From positions 1-15,652 of the forward strand of contig JASHRR010001283.1 of the NCBI GenBank assembly GCA_030037185.1: DNA of 15,652 nt, in the 5' to 3' direction. The notes beneath the pieces are model-generated. The model made no database searches and was not told the origin of the DNA. It saw only the letters and a program-made list of their open reading frames with translations. The DNA comes from Xanthobacteraceae bacterium (GTDB taxonomy: Bacteria > Pseudomonadota > Alphaproteobacteria > Rhizobiales > Xanthobacteraceae). The translations under genes were made by a program, and so were the position numbers. This document shows, in pieces, positions 15,218-15,652 of this stretch (positions are counted from its first letter, which is position 1; each line of letters begins with the position of its first letter).

Positions 15218-15652
15218 TCACCCGCCCGCCTGGCCGATGACCAGCATATTGCTCAGAAACACCGCGCCGTCGGTGGCTACCAGTTCGCCCGGCTGGACGC
15301 CTTCAAGGATCTGGCGATAGCCATCCCTTTGCATGCCGATCTTGACGGTGCGCTGGGTGAAGCGCCGCCGGTCGCTGGTGACCCAGACGGTCATCGTGCC
15401 GTCGCCTTCACGCACGACGCCGTCGAGCGGAACCGCCAGCGAGCGCTCCGGGTCGCCGGTACGGATGGTGAAGGTCGCGAACATGTTGGAGCGCAGCTCG
15501 TGATTGGGATCGTCGATGGTCGAACGGACAAGCATTCGATGAGTGTTGGGATCGACCATCGAGTCCATCGTGGTGATCCGCCCCTCAAACAGCTTGCCCG
15601 GATAGGCCAGGACCGAGACCTTCACCTCCTGACCCAGATGGATGAGCGGAAC
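15218..15652 (-). CDS. Periplasmic adaptor of the second RND pump, C-terminal part, cut by right edge
   Basis: The 144 residues present start in VPLIHLGQEVKVSVLAYPGK and end FLSNMLVIGQAGG. They cover the end of the beta-barrel domain (the ITTMDSMVDPNTHRMLVR strand pattern is typical of RND adaptors, where metal-type members often keep this DPNTHRMLVR box) and the membrane-proximal domain (TVKIGMQRDGYRQILEGVQP). The lipoyl, hairpin and N-terminal parts are beyond position 15652. The stop lies 63 bp before the RND start on the same strand, so adaptor and pump are co-transcribed from a promoter outside the window. An outer-membrane channel gene may precede it there. The internal GTG near 15625 is a valine inside the fold, not a start. 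Confidence 0.9.
   Translation of the reverse strand, partial: VPLIHLGQEVKVSVLAYPGKLFEGRITTMDSMVDPNTHRMLVRSTIDDPNHELRSNMFATFTIRTGDPERSLAVPLDGVVREGDGTMTVWVTSDRRRFTQRTVKIGMQRDGYRQILEGVQPGELVATDGAVFLSNMLVIGQAGG

Noticed and set aside
1..15652. CRISPR array, rRNA or complete tRNA
   Set aside because: No regularly spaced repeats, no ribosomal RNA sequence and no complete cloverleaf were seen; only the tRNA-Gly 3' fragment is present.

Overview
The window is GC-rich DNA, most likely from an alphaproteobacterium of the Bradyrhizobium/Nitrobacteraceae type. That placement is an inference from protein style (a DmeF-type CDF exporter, CzcA-type RND pumps, a Phd/PIN toxin-antitoxin pair, a rhizobial-style tRNA-Gly integrase); no 16S or other marker is present. 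It reads as an old accessory island: intact metal-efflux genes set among broken mobile-element genes.

Layout. 1-712 (minus) is a type II toxin-antitoxin operon: a PIN-domain toxin cut by the left edge and a Phd/YefM-type antitoxin, with a perfect palindrome over the antitoxin start. 713-1834 is mostly non-coding and holds the frameshifted remnant of a transposase. 1835-1881 matches the 3' part of a tRNA-Gly(CCC) gene without its 5' half. It lies 36 bp from the end of a tyrosine-integrase pseudogene (1917-2925, minus), the usual picture of an integration junction. 3137-7748 (plus) holds an intact CzcB-like adaptor and CzcA-like RND pump. 8061-9344 (minus) is a DmeF-like cobalt/nickel CDF exporter. 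Upstream of it on the same strand lie a short fragment resembling the N-terminus of methionyl-tRNA synthetase, a Rho-independent terminator and two further hairpins, and then a nucleotidyltransferase gene (10113-11033, minus). 11034-11917 carries no convincing gene; it has a TnpB-like scrap and two striking inverted repeats. 11918-15652 (minus) is a second RND pump preceded by the C-terminal end of its adaptor, which runs off the right edge.

Functional reading. The intact cargo is divalent-metal export at two levels: DmeF would move Co2+/Ni2+ from cytoplasm to periplasm, and the RND-adaptor pairs would move metal from the periplasm out of the cell. No outer-membrane channel (CzcC type) and no metal-responsive regulator lies in the window, so these must be beyond the right edge or elsewhere. 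I found no CRISPR array, no rRNA, no complete tRNA and no clearly novel multi-gene system. The most unusual items are the structured stretches at 9829-10110, 11410-11449 and 11841-11891.
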